A stretch of 64,000 nt of DNA, taken from contig VWND01000008.1 in the NCBI GenBank assembly GCA_009599575.1, positions 868,001-932,000 on the forward strand, given 5' to 3'. Positions 11,760 through 22,611 of the stretch are shown here, in pieces. Each line of letters begins with the position of its first letter. Positions within the stretch are counted from its first letter, which is position 1. Under the pieces are notes generated by a model. The model was not told where the DNA came from. It saw only the letters and a list, made by a program, of their open reading frames with translations, and searched no databases. The stretch is from Blumeriella jaapii. Its lineage: Eukaryota > Ascomycota > Leotiomycetes > Helotiales > Drepanopezizaceae. The position numbers and the translations under genes are program-made.

Positions 11760-12382
11760 TCACGCCCCAACACCACTCCCCTCGCCATACCCCTGCGCCC
11801 TCCTCGTCCGCTCCGTGCCCCTCTCCCAGCTCCCCCACAGCCGCATCGGCAGCCCCCGAGTTCCCCAGCGTCTCGCCGCCAAAGCCATGCTCGCTGATCG
11901 CCTCGCCGTACCGGATGTTCTCTGCTGTCTTCTCGCCGCGCTCTGCCTTCGCTCGGGCCGCGCTGGTGGTGGCGGGGGAGGACGTCGTGGTGTCGCTGGA
12001 GTCTGGAGATGGGTCTGTGTGAGGCGTGTTCGTGGGCGCGAGGCGATCCCCCGGAGAGGATAGGCGGGAAAGGAAGAGGGCGAGATGAGAGGGAAGAGGT
12101 AGAAGCGAGAGGTTGAAAGCACGACGAGGAAATGTGAAGAGAGGAGGAAGAAAGAGAAGAAGAGGAATGGGGCGTACGAACTACCGAACTGGCCAGTTGA
12201 TTTCTTCGGGGCCTTCACGAATGTGTCTTGGGATTCATATCTAGCATCCCACTCTCTTGTCAGTATACAGCCCGCCTGAATCAACTTGGTTCGGGAAATG
12301 GCAAGGCAGGGGAGAGAGCGTACTGGGTATTCTCCCCACCGGGCTCGGTGTCCATGAGCTTTGTGTTTGTTGCTTCAGACAT
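11760..12382 (-). CDS. Small conserved fungal protein (uncharacterised), frame break near 11791-11820
   Basis: I do not know the function. Three exons fit well: 12324-12382, 12185-12240 and 12013 downward, with introns 12241-12323 and 12014-12184 and consistent phases. The protein begins MSEATNTKLMDTEPGGENTQ, continues ESQDTFVKAPKKSTGQFG, and has a conserved-looking core (GEKTAENIRYGEAISEHGFG) rich in Gly, Ser and Ala. The natural C terminus appears to be AQGYGEGSGVGA with TGA at 11760-11762, but that end lies one frame off the core. One extra base in the GC-rich stretch at about 11791-11820 would explain this. Small, soluble and low-complexity, with no signal peptide or membrane span. The upstream exon boundaries are surer than the C terminus. 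Confidence 0.6.
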
Positions 12383-12654
12383 CTTGTATAATGTTCAATC
12401 AGTTTTGATTGTTGTTGCAATCTTATGTGGAGGGATGTGCAGTGGAACGAAGCCCAATGTTGATATTGGTGGGGGAGAGGAGATGTCGCTCAACATTTTT
12501 GTCCACAGAGCAGCTTAGCCCACGCGAGCATCACTTACTGCGCATTTCTCCGCCTTCCTGCACACGCCACTAATAATTTTGCAATGGTTGGGAGAGAATA
12601 AACATATGCTATACAGTAACACATACGAATACAGCTGGCATCACGAAACCAAAT

Positions 12655-14135
12655 TTAGCGAATCTCAACCCCCAACTTTTCCACTATTTCCTTTTCAACT
12701 ATAGCCTGCAACTCATTCGCCTCTGTATTCGGTATGGTCCTCTCCAGGCTGCGATAGTTGATCCGGTAACACATGCTTTTTCTCCCAGTCTGGGGATGCG
12801 TAAAGTCATCGATGAGCTGCACATCCTCCACCAAGTCACCTGCAATTCCGCGGACGATTTCCATGATATCATTCTCATGGAACGAAGATGGGTTGGGTAG
12901 CCAGAACGCAACATCCTTGTAGCAAACAGGGTGACTCGAAAACGGGACAAACTGTTTTAAATCATCCAGATTGTCGGCAAATCCCTGGAATTGCTTCCAA
13001 AATCGTTTATCTGTAGACCAAAACCACCGAATGTCGGGAATGTCGAAGAGCAGCATTGCAATTCTCTCTAACCCAATACCAAAGCCCAGCCAATCTGATC
13101 TGGCACGTCTGCATCCTTCAGGATAGCCTGCTTCACCACTCCGCAGCCTAACACTTCCAGCCATTTGCCCCGCCAGTAGATTTCAAGCTCCCACGACGGA
13201 CTCGTGAACGGAAAGGATGCCTCGACCCATCTCACCTTCAGCGGGTCAGGGTTACTATTGGAATCGGTGGGGCTTGCTGCCTGCTTTGCACGCGAGAAGA
13301 TCTCTATGACCACCAACTCTAGCGACCGTTTCAAGTGCGTAGCAACAGCCTCCGCCTCCTCCGCCGTGTGATCAGACTGCAATGGGTTCCTTTTAGGATG
13401 TACCGGCGGATTTGGGTCCTCGATGACCATGCTGTGGAAGGGCAAGGCCGCGAAGTCTTTCCACACAGCAGCCGCAACATTACCATCAGGAACTGTCCGC
13501 CGATCCCAGACATGCGCGCCCTCCATCTGGTGGAACACCGGGTAATGGCTCCTGTCGATCGCATCTCTCCTGTACACGTCGGCCGAAATCAGGAAACCCT
13601 TGCTTTCGTTCGCGCGGAAGACATCAGTCTGGTGGGCGCTGGTATGAGTTCGCAGAACGGTGTCCTTGTTCACGTAGTAGGTGTCTTTTTTGCTGCGGCC
13701 TGGGTGATCGAGCGGAAACCCAAGAGAATCGAAGTTTTGGTATGTAGAGACTATGGGAGAGAAGGTATTATAGTGTTTGTAGGTGGGGGATGGGAATTGA
13801 GATTCGATGATCATGCGCGTCAAGGCGATAGGGTGGTTGGGCTGGATGTGTAGGCGGCGGTCGAGAACAGCTCTTATGGTGGATGGTATATTGAACCATG
13901 CGTCTCTTTCGTATGATTTGCCGAGTAGGTCGATCGGAGGCAACGGTATTAACTTCCGAGCTGTGGGTGTAAGTAAAGTGCTTGAGCATCTGGTGACATG
14001 CCGCGTACCTGAAGAGCCATGCCGGCATTGCACACACCTTTTGCTCCATCTCGATATCGGATTTGCCAGTCCCAGAAATAAGGACAATGCTTCGCTGCCG
14101 GCCGGGACACGCTGCTGTGGTACCAAGAGCCGCAT
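12655..14135 (-). CDS. MSF1: Mitochondrial phenylalanyl-tRNA synthetase (one-base frame break at 13081-13083)
   Basis: Class II monomeric enzyme that charges mitochondrial tRNA-Phe with phenylalanine. ATG at 14133-14135; the frame open further upstream starts at a TTG and is not favoured. Seen: Arg/Ser-rich presequence, catalytic core (NIPSTIRAVLDRRLH, DVFRANESKGFLISADVYRR, YPVFHQMEGAHVW, PSWELEIYWRGKWLEVLGCG) and a C-terminal anticodon-binding FDX-ACB domain (FVPFSSHPVCYKDVAFWLPN to the end at 12655). Within motif 3 (GWAFGIGLER expected) the gene reads GCTTTGGT where GCTTTTGGT is needed, so the first frame ends at a TAG just after motif 3 begins and the rest is one frame over. The product is needed for respiration, so a missing T in the consensus is the simplest explanation. 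Divergent from the dicarboxylate carrier with 503 bp between. Confidence 0.92.
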
Positions 14136-14638
14136 CGTAAGTTGTTCAGTAGTGTCTGTCGAGGTGTCTGTCGAGGTGTGTGCTGTTCTAGGAAAGTTTG
14201 TGTATTTGGTCAAGCTTTAAGCCGTCAACGCCAATGGATTTAGGCGCAGCGTTGTTCCGCTCCGAGACGCCCGATGACGTTAGCGACGACGACCGAATTC
14301 CGAGGTTCTTGTGGCAGGTTTACGGCTCGATATTTCGTTAAGGGCTCATGAGGAGGGGTTTACCTAAATTCTCGGGAAATTCCTGCGGCTTAACTACTTA
14401 GATAGAAGTTGTGTTCTTACACTCTTCAACCTCACGTCAGTCTGATCAAAGTCATTCAGGAGTTGTTGTCGCATGAGTGCACTCAAGATCAGGGGTCAGC
14501 ACTCGCGGGTACGCTCTCTTTTCGCAAACTCAATTTATCTGGATCGATCCGAGTCCTGAAAAAACCACCATTTGTCACCCTTTTCACTTCTCGATTCTTA
14601 CAACAACACGGAATGCCCAGACTCGAGCAATCAGCACT

Positions 14639-15712
14639 ATGTCGATGTCGATGTCGCCGCAGCTGAAGGTCCAGCAGTCCCAGCAACAGGCACGCAAAAG
14701 GACCCTGGCGAAGAGAGATGTGATGCGCTATCCCTTTTGGTTCGGAGGGAGCGCGAGCTGTTTCGCTGCGTGTGTAACACATCCTTTGGATCTTGGTTTG
14801 TTTGCCCTTCTTCCTCTGCCGATCCTACCTCTGCGACAAGGCTCACGTTCTAACGGTACACAGTAAAGGTTGGTGCGAGCTCTTCGAAATATCCTGCTCT
14901 GCCCGCAATGTAACTAACACCCCTCGAACAAGGTTCGCTTGCAAACGCGCCGCGGCGATGCTCCCAAAACAATGGTCGCAACGTTCGGCCACGTTCTGAA
15001 ATCCGACGGCATCTTGGGTCTTTATCGCGGTCTCAGTGCCTCCTTACTGCGCCAGTTAACTTACAGCACTACCCGCTTTGGCTTCTATGAGCAGCTTAAG
15101 TCCACGCAACCCTCCAAGCCGACCTTCCCGACTCTTATAGCTATGGCTTCCGCTTCAGGCTTCCTCGGCGGCGTTGTGGGCAACCCGGCTGACGTCCTGA
15201 ACGTGCGCATGCAGCACGACGCCGCCTTGCCTCTCAGCCAGCGCAGGAACTACAAGAATGCCGTGGACGGACTGGTGCGCATGACAAGGGAAGAGGGGTG
15301 GAGGAGTCTGTTTAAGGGGGTGTGGCCGAACAGCATGCGCGCGTTGCTGATGACTGCTTCTCAGCTGGCGTCCTACGATGGCTTCAAGAGCGTGCTCATG
15401 GAGTTCACACCCATGGAGGATAGCCTCCAGACACACTTCCTGGCCTCCTTCCTAGCCGGCTTTGTGGCGACGACGGTGTGCTCGCCCGTCGATGTCATCA
15501 AGACGCGCGTGATGAGCAGCCAGGAGAGCAAGGGGTTGGCGACACTGCTAGCAGACGTGTATCGGATGGAGGGCGTTGGCTGGATGTTCAGAGGCTGGGT
15601 GCCGAGCTTCATTCGGCTGGGCCCGCATACTGTTGCCACGTTCTTGTTTTTAGAGCAGCATAAGATGGTGTACAGGAAGTTGAAGGGAGTGGCTGAGGTA
15701 GAGCAGCCTTGA
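14639..15712 (+). CDS. DIC1: Mitochondrial dicarboxylate carrier (SLC25 family)
   Basis: Inner-membrane carrier exchanging malate or succinate for phosphate. Exons 14639-14795, 14864-14868 and 14933-15712 give 313 residues, close to the family length. Three mitochondrial-carrier repeats are visible, with signatures HPLDLVKVRLQ, NPADVLNVRMQ (the Lys/Arg of repeat 2 replaced by Asn, as usual in dicarboxylate carriers) and SPVDVIKTRVM; also GILGLYRGLSASLLRQLTYS, RSLFKGVWPNSMRALLMTAS and WMFRGWVPSFIRLGPHTV. The first signature needs the 5-nt exon TAAAG: CTT-G plus TA-AAG reads Leu-Val-Lys, then GTT CGC. I used the first of three clustered ATG codons (MSMSMS). Substrate is inferred from the repeat-2 signature and overall similarity. 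Confidence 0.93.
14864..14868 (+). other. 5-nt microexon TAAAG of the dicarboxylate carrier
   Basis: Flanked by ACACAG on the left and GTTGGT on the right. Introns are 14796-14863 (68 nt) and 14869-14932 (64 nt, branch ACTAAC, acceptor ACAAG). Omitting it breaks both frame and the PX[DE]XX[KR] signature. Confidence 0.85.
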
Positions 15713-16107
15713 GCAAAGGTAATGGAGCGGTTTGGTTAGTTTGCTTGGCTACTCTCCATTACCGGGTGGGAGTTCGTGCAGGGAATAGGTTGGCATTAGA
15801 AGGGCGTTGAGAGCACCTAGACATGGACAGCACACAATGGGGCGCGATTGTGTTGTGCGATAGGGTATCATTATTCTTTGGTCTACTCTGGCCCATATTT
15901 TCCTTAATCCGGTTTTCCCTAACCCAGAATCACCTTCAAACGCCTTCGCCTCGCTTGATGTATGCAGCTGATGGTACAATTGTCAGCCTCTCTGGCTAAC
16001 AAGTTTCAGATCCAGGGACGTAGAGAGGACGAGACATTGAAGCCTCAGATTTGGGATATCCACGCAGTAAAGATGAGTCCTGGCTCGTTCCGCAGGTCGG
16101 TCCTCCT
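15713..16107. other. convergent 3' intergenic gap DIC1 / RPB3
   Basis: The 395 bp between two convergent stop codons must hold both polyadenylation regions. No further feature recognised. Confidence 0.6.
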
Positions 16108-17219
16108 CTAGTTCCATCCGTTGCCTCCATTCTGGCCGTAAGGAGTCGCTCCGTAAGGGGTAGCAGCTCCATTACCGTAAGGGGTAGCGAAGCCGGGATC
16201 TTGCCAGCCCTGTCCACCACCCATGCTCACATCCGGGCTTCTCGGTCCATCCTCATAGCCACGCCCATTCATACCATTGACATCCTCATCGCCCTCGGTG
16301 AGCTCCTGGATGACCGAAGCCAGCTTCTGTTGCATGACTTTGATACCTTGTTGGATGATGGCGTCTGGCTCCAGATTTCCTACACTCTCGACCTCGAAAT
16401 AGAATTTGGTGGGAACGGCATCATAGTCGAACGGTTCGCCCTCTTGCTGAGGCTCCTCCCAATCCGCATACTTGCTCTTTGGCCTAGAGAAAAATTAACG
16501 GAGTCATGTAAAGAAAACCCGCAAGGCCTCACCATTCAACAGCCGGATCCGCCTCGTACCAAAGGTCCGTATGTCTCAGCTTGTTGTTAGGGTCGTACTC
16601 GAAAGCAACGGCTGAAGTGGGTGCCCATTTGGCATGTTCCTTCGCAATGCCTTTCTTCGCGATACATTTCATCCGTAGCTCCTGGCCCTGGCGCAACTTG
16701 CAAATCACAGTTCCGAGTCCCTCTGGATCTGTGATCACCGGGTTGCCCACATATTGATTTGCTCGGTTCGGGTCCACGACCAGGTCGCGCGCATAGACTT
16801 TCATGATCTCGTCGCTCGTGCATCTGGCTTGCAGGGATAGGACAACGCTGCAAAGCTCGCAATAGGATTCGCACTCGCAGTCTCGGGTATAGTTGACATC
16901 CTCGATATTCTTCGAGACCAGCGGGATCAAACCAAGTCTATGCGCCAGGAACTCGTCGGGTACTACGGATGTATTTGCCTCGATTTCCACCGTGTCGATG
17001 GCCATAGTGGGGACCTCAGCCATGATGACTCGGCGCAGCGAATTTGCGAAGGCCAAATCGACATTCTCCAGTTCGAAGTCAACGTGGTCTGCGCCAGCCT
17101 GTAGATGTGCGTGAGCGTGGTTCTCCCTTGCCCGGGCAGGGCTCTAGGCCGCGTACCTCGGTGATCTTGACGGAGGGCCCAGAGGCCTCCGTGTCCATTT
17201 GCATCGGGTCAAAATCCAT
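16108..17219 (-). CDS. RPB3: RNA polymerase II subunit RPB3
   Basis: Third-largest core subunit of RNA polymerase II, the bacterial alpha counterpart that pairs with RPB11 in assembly. Three exons (17157-17219, 16533-17098, 16108-16483), GT-AG introns and consistent phase give 334 residues. Seen: N-terminal dimerisation segment ([20 protein letters not shown]), the zinc loop [12 protein letters not shown] (C-x-C-x3-C-x2-C), then [20 protein letters not shown], and the RPB3-specific [15 protein letters not shown] region spanning the second splice site. The C-terminal tail is a low-complexity [15 protein letters not shown] repeat ending GWN, a common fungal extension. The start MDFDPMQMD precedes the first intron donor GTACGC. 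Confidence 0.96.
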
Positions 17220-17690
17220 CCTGACACCAAGAGCGCGTGTGGCCTGGTTCCGGAGCGAGCTCGAAAGGGATCCGACTTTGGGCGCCCTGAGGAAGACAGA
17301 CGTAGGCCGTCCGCAGCGCTCAGATAGGGGTGTGCAGCTCTGCCTTTGGATGATGAGCCAAGTGCTGCGGTGTTGAGCGGCGTTGAGCGGTATTGCGCGG
17401 TGCTGGGCGGTGCTGAGCGGTATTGGAGAGTGTCGCGTCGAAGAGGCTGAAGAACGGCGATTTTCTCTTGTGAGTGGCCTTGCGTGGTGGGCGCTCGAAG
17501 CCTAAGGCTGGTTGGTGCTCGTGCAGATCACGTGAAGTTTTCAAGGAGCGAAGTCTGGACGTTTGAAGAGACAGGGCCTAAGCTTGGGTCACCGCCTTGG
17601 TCACCGCCTTGGCCACCGTCTTGGCCACCGCCTTGGCCTGCCCGGCCACGCGAACGCTCACTTTGCAGTCATCTCGCATGCCATTGACAG
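17220..17690. other. RPB3 upstream region with short GC repeats
   Basis: Contains a (TTGAGCGG)-type run at 17370-17415 and a (CACCGCCTTGGT)n run at about 17588-17640. No gene recognised. Confidence 0.6.
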
Positions 17691-18180
17691 TACTGTATGT
17701 ACAGAATATCTGTGTACAGAATATACAGTTTGTACTGTGCAGTATATACAATTTATGCAGTATTTACAGTAGAGAAAGATGCTCGACAGTACAGTATCGT
17801 ACATGTACAGTACTTTCCTATACAGTGCTATCCTATACAATGCTATTATCCTACACAGTGCTATCCTATTCAGTACTATCCTATTCAGTACTATCCTATT
17901 CAGTACTATCCTATTCAGTACTATCCTATTCAGTACTATCCTATTCAGTACTATCCTATTCAGTACTATCCTATTCAGTACTATCCTATTCAGTACTATC
18001 CTATTCAGTACTATCCTATTCAGTACTATCCTATTCAGTACTATCCTATTCAGTACTATCCTATACTGTACCGTACTACGCCTCGCATCTTCCTATGCAC
18101 AATTTCCTCTACAGTACAGTGCAGTGCTACTGTACCACACGATCTGGATTTCCACAGAAGTAAGTCATACTACTGTATGT
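17690..18180. repeat. 15-bp minisatellite CCTATTCAGTACTAT within a TACAGTA-rich block
   Basis: From about 17866 to 18060 there are 13 near-perfect head-to-tail copies of the 15-bp unit, with decayed units on the left from about 17817 (CCTATACAGTGCTAT and similar) and right (CCTATACTGTACCGT). All three forward frames stay open because the unit length is a multiple of three and lacks stops. Flanks carry many TACAGTA/GTACTGTAC motifs. Confidence 0.97.
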
Positions 18181-18734
18181 ACGAAATGAGATGTCAATGT
18201 CCCAACGCCACATGTATTTACTATCAAGGCAGTGTACAAGGCAGTGCCCAAAGGATTGATTCAGTCGGCAGGCAAGGAGCTTGCTCAATTGCACAGTACG
18301 GAGTGTACTGTACAGGAAAGGCAGCTAGCTCGCGACGGTAATGCTGAATGCGTGGGTCTGGCGTCCCAAGTTTCACATTCCGCCCGTTTGCCAGAAGAGT
18401 CCTGCTGCTGCTGCTGCACTGCACAAGGTGGCTGAGTGATCGGAACCTTCGCAGTCAAGAGCATAGCCCCCCTCGATGTTGTTGACGCCAAGCCGATTTC
18501 TCGGCTGGCAAACCTTAAGTCACGACAGAAGTGTCCCCCGCCCAAAGTACATAAACCCACCCGCCCGCTCTCCCTGCTACACGCATAACGCATAACGCTG
18601 ACCAGTTCAACCTCAATCTCCTCAACTCTCCAGGCCACTCCGTCACGATACAACACGACACGACACGATACGCAAACTCATCCCATATCGCCGTTACCAG
18701 CATCTTTACTCCGCGTCACCACGTTCACATCGAC
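18181..18734. other. gap upstream of calcipressin
   Basis: A (CTG)n run lies at about 18400-18416 and (ACGAC)-type repeats at about 18650-18670. Probably promoter and leader of the calcipressin gene. No coding region seen. Confidence 0.5.
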
Positions 18735-19499
18735 ATGTCATCCGCCACGCCCATGTCCCCCGCCTCTCTCGAGGCCTCCGTGTCGCCACCCGAGTCGCGC
18801 CCAACCTCGCGCGCCTCGAGAGTCAAGATGTCCATCGACCTCTCTGCCATCCCTCCGCTGCAAATGCCTACGCCGCCCTCCAACACGCTCCTCATCACCA
18901 ACCTCCAAAACCCCGCCATCTTCCGCCCCGAAAACCTCCAAGCCATCCGCGAGCTCATCAACGGCTCCGCGCCCATCCACTCCTGGGCCCCGATCAAGTC
19001 CTTCCGGCGCATCATAGTGTCTTTCTTCGACGAGGATGCCGCCATCCGCATTCGCCAGATCCTCGATGGGGACCACATCATGGGCGAGCGGGTCCGAGTC
19101 TTCTTCGGAAAGCCGACCCCGACTGAGGCCAAAGAGGAGCATCTGGAACTCCCAGACGCAGGCAAGCTGTTCTTCATCTCGCCGCCACCCTCTCCACCCC
19201 ACGGTTGGCAGATGAAGCTCGAGGATGCGCCCAACAAGCAGGTGCACGCGGAGGATCTGGCAGAGGCACTGGCCAAGCTGCGTGCGAAGCCCAGCACGGA
19301 TTGCCCAGCGAGTCCTGGGAGCGACGTGGGCAGCGCGAGCAGGCAGCGGAGTGGGAGCACGACCATTTACAATCCCAGCGAGCATGGCTTGAGCCCGAAC
19401 CTGCCGGCCATCTCGGTGGAAGACATGACGGGAGAGAACAACATCAGTCCCATCGAGCAGGAGAGGCCGATTCTGGCGCACACGTCGAGACCCGGTTGA
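18735..19499 (+). CDS. RCN1: Calcipressin (RCAN family, calcineurin regulator)
   Basis: Binds and modulates calcineurin, the Ca2+/calmodulin-dependent phosphatase. A single exon encodes 254 residues. Seen: a Ser/Pro-rich N terminus, an RRM-like domain (NTLLITNLQNPAIF, SFRRIIVSFFDEDAAIRIRQ, GERVRVFFGKPT), the family hallmark LFFISPPPSPPHGW (a FLISPPxSPPxGW-type Ser/Pro box, phosphoregulated in the family) and a C-terminal segment with a PxIxIT-like docking motif (PAISVE) followed by DMTGENNISP. The start ATG is preceded by CGAC. Upstream of it 60 bp are free of ATG. Neighbours offer no functional link. Confidence 0.93.
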   Translation: MSSATPMSPASLEASVSPPESRPTSRASRVKMSIDLSAIPPLQMPTPPSNTLLITNLQNPAIFRPENLQAIRELINGSAPIHSWAPIKSFRRIIVSFFDEDAAIRIRQILDGDHIMGERVRVFFGKPTPTEAKEEHLELPDAGKLFFISPPPSPPHGWQMKLEDAPNKQVHAEDLAEALAKLRAKPSTDCPASPGSDVGSASRQRSGSTTIYNPSEHGLSPNLPAISVEDMTGENNISPIEQERPILAHTSRPG

Positions 19500-20399
19500 G
19501 TTGATGCAGTAGATGTGTGGAGTGAGGCAAAGCATGGTATGGGGGGTTTTTTTCCTTCTTTTTTTTTTTCTTTTTTCTCGCGGCGTTCTCATGGGAAAAG
19601 CACAGGCATAGGGAGCTCTGCAGCTGCATTGAGCATTGGCGTTTGTGATCGGAGAGGGCGAAGGGACCATGTACAATATCCTCTGAACGAGCGAATCGAG
19701 AATTCCTTTGATCCTTTGATCGTCATTCTGGGCATGGCGCGTCTTCTCTCCATACTTGCGCGCTTACGCAGACCCACGTCATGCAGACCACACAGAAAAA
19801 GTGGTGCTGAAGAATACCGATACTGATACACTCTCACTGTAAAATCTCCTTCCCTAGGTACCAAGAACCAGATCGACGACTTTGTGGGGATAGCTACAGC
19901 ACAGCACAGCACAGTAGCGATGGCACGCTCCGACACAGCGCAGCGGCGTGGCCGTCGGTCCCCACCAGGGCCATGTTGGCATCGCCACACCTACACCCAC
20001 ACCCAGCCAAGTCCAGCCCGTCTCGCCTCCTTGGAGGAGGATTCTCCATGTTTCCCGATGAATGGGAGGACGACAGACTGTGTACTCAATGGGGCAGACC
20101 GAACCCCATGCTTGATCGCGCCGTGGCAATCGGAACCGCCTGGGGTAGGTGGCGCGCGCGGGGGGGGGAATACGAAACGCAGCGTGTAGTGAGTGAGTGG
20201 CTTGTTGCAAAGCAAACGGGATCACAGCTGCTCGGATGTACAGTACAGTACATACAGTACATACATAGGTACATACATCTGTACAATACTGTATATCAAC
20301 CAGCCAAAACCCCCCTGCTGCGTACTGTACCTACAATACAGTACAGTACAGTACGACAGTACCACTACCTACTATGTACAGTACCTGCCTGCCTTGGAC
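19500..20399. other. gap with TACAGTA cluster (20235-20385)
   Basis: A T-rich tract lies at 19548-19578, an (ACAGC)n run near 19896-19914, and a dense cluster of TACAGTACA/GTACTGTAC motifs at about 20235-20385. No gene recognised between the two convergent genes. Confidence 0.7.
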
Positions 20400-22144
20400 T
20401 CACGAGCTCCACCACCACGCCCTCAGGCCTCCCACAATGCCCCACGTCGTCCGAAGCCCAAGGTACGACACGACACCCATCAAGACACTAGCCAGAACAA
20501 AAGCCTTCAGATTCCGCCTCTCAACCCCTGAGCTGCTCGTCCCCGGCACGTAGAGGCCCTTCGATGTCGTCGTCGTGTCCAGGTTCGGGATGTACTTGAA
20601 CTCGAAAGTCGACGCCTGGCCCAGGCCGTGTGTCTTATTCTCGACGATCACTTGGTAGAAGATCTTCCTCAGTGCCTGCTCCCTCGGTCAGATTCGCTTC
20701 ACCCACGCGACCATGCAGCCAAGATACGTGTGGAGACGGCTTACAGTGATCTTCTTCCGATCCAGGTACGGCACCGCGCGATACGTGTAGCACAGACAGC
20801 AGAAGAACACACACTGCCCTGCGACCAGCGCCTTGTAATACAGCCCGGGCCTCCCGAGTCCCAACGCGTCAGCAAGCTCGTCACCATTGAGCCAGCGCGC
20901 GCTCGCGTTCAGGAAATCCCGGCTCGCGTACGCGGGCGGCTGGTTCTGCAAGGCGAGGATCACGTTATTGGCGAGGATGCGCGAGGTCTCGCTCGGCCGG
21001 ATTTCCGAGATCAACTGAGACTCCATCATGGACTTTGCGCGGGCAGGGGTCGAGAAAGGCTCGTCGGGCGTGCCGAGGTAGTACGCTACGAGGCGCCAGA
21101 GGGCGAGATAGTCGTCTATCTCTTGCTGGCGCAAATGGATGCCCTGCCGGGGAAAGCCGATCCAAATCAGCGTAGCGGAGAACGTGCTGATGGTCCCTAT
21201 GCTGTCGAGGTCGTTGATGGGGATCCCGTACTCCGACACAGAGTAGTAAGATGGTTGCGAGGCCGCGAGCTTCAGGATCCGGCGGCGCACGGCGGCGTGA
21301 AGGAGACGCACGCGGATCGAGGAGATGTGCCCCGCGCCGCCGGGCTGGATCGAGGAGAGGGACGAGGTCACTTGCAGAATGTGCTGGGTTGTTTCGTAGA
21401 GACGGTGTTTAGCTGCCTGTTGGGAGAAGCCTCCCGTGCGAGCGAGAACCTCGGTCACCCGGGCGGCGCCCATGCCGCCCAGGAGAGATTGATATGCCAG
21501 CTGCGAGAGGATGTCAGTGGAGGCTTGAAGCGTTAACACGGAGGTTGTGACGTACCGCTGTCAATGCCACGCCGCCGTACCTGTAAAAGACATCCTGTCC
21601 TCGAGCTATCTGGTCCCAGTTCACCCAATCTGGCACGGTGTTGACCTCTTCCCAGAGCTGTCCCAGTACAGGGTCTTCAGAAGCGTGGTCCCGGAGGAGA
21701 GCATAGAGATCTCTTTTGGGAACTGGCTCGTCCTTTTCACTTGGGGGTGCTCTGCGTTGGTTTCGGGGCAGGTCGTTGTTGATGGGTGGCGAGATTTCGT
21801 CGAGACCTTGATCATATTAGATGATCCGGGCTAGAGAAGAACGTGATTGAGGCAAATCCATCGCAGATCAAACAGTTCAACAGTTTCCCGAACAACGGTG
21901 CATTCCACTTATGGGCATCGCGTTGCTCTTGGTTTTCCTGCTTAGGGGTGCGAACAGCCATCGAAACTCGAGATTGGTAGAATGACTGCTTACGGTTCAG
22001 GCACTCTTCTCCCAAGATATCATAAGAGTATTTCATAGGATGCATCTCCTCGGGGGACAGATGTTGAGGCGTCCACTGGAAAGTGTATCCCCAGACGTGA
22101 CGAGTATTTGCATCGTTCCAGCGGAATGGATTGGGCCAAGACAT
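20400..22144 (-). CDS. mpaB-type (DUF2236) ER-bound oxygenase-like protein
   Basis: Belongs to the fungal MpaB / rubber-oxygenase-like family (DUF2236), putative haem oxygenases, membrane bound in MpaB. Four exons (21994-22144, 21556-21806, 20745-21500, 20400-20675) join in phase to 477 residues. Seen: MSWPNPFRWND start, VWGYTFQWTPQHLSPEE, PVLGQLWEEVNTVPDW, FYRYGGVALTALAYQSLLGGMG, the hallmark IPINDLDSIGTISTFSATL and WIGFPRQGIHLRQQEIDDYL, LALWRLVAYYLGTPDEPFS, a hydrophobic stretch (ALVAGQCVFFCCLCYTYRA) and a C-terminal helix (LKAFVLASVLMGVVSYLGL) that may anchor it. The last intron (20676-20744, 69 nt, GTAAGC...CTGAC...GCAG) keeps frame but carries an in-frame TGA. Substrate unknown; no biosynthetic cluster nearby. 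Confidence 0.87.
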
Positions 22145-22611
22145 GTGAGAATACAACAGGTGAAAAACAAGACACGTAAGGGACGCAACGCAGGCAAGCA
22201 ATGCAATGAATGCAATGATCAAGCGGATACAAGCAAAAGTATTGTGACCGTGAGAAAGAAAGGGGCGGTTCGAGATCGAGAAGCTGTCCCGCTATGCATC
22301 ATCGAGACTTCGCTGGTGGCGATAGTTCGTATCCCATGTTTGGCGATACACGGCTCGCCAGTGCCCAAGCGCACGAGTGCACATTTCGAGCTCGCGGAAA
22401 AGGTAATGGATGTGATAGGAAATAAAAGACAATTCATGTCATCTTGGCCTTGTGAACTTGTACTGTATGTATGTACTGTGTGTATGTGCTGAACAGTATC
22501 TGTGTACACGTCGCTAGTCACGTGCTCTGGCGATAAGAGCCGATAAGAAAGCGCCTACGATGACTTTTCCTGCTCTCCTTTCTCAAAAGCCCATCCACAA
22601 CATTTTCGACC
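22145..22611. promoter_or_regulatory. divergent promoter region mpaB-like / RRG9
   Basis: 467 bp between divergent start codons. A TTG-started extension upstream of 22144 is hydrophobic and in frame, but no ATG supports it. TACTGTATGT motifs lie at about 22456-22500. Confidence 0.5.

Noticed and set aside
17597..18341. Three overlapping frames of 136-214 codons with VLSYS / YPIQYY repeats
   Set aside because: The 15-bp minisatellite read in three frames; no conserved start or end.
18738..19676. Minus-strand frame of 312 codons over calcipressin
   Set aside because: Antisense shadow of a gene with complete family motifs on the plus strand.
20628..21536. Plus-strand frame of 302 codons over the mpaB-like gene
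   Set aside because: Antisense shadow; the minus strand has the DUF2236 blocks and a spliced frame.
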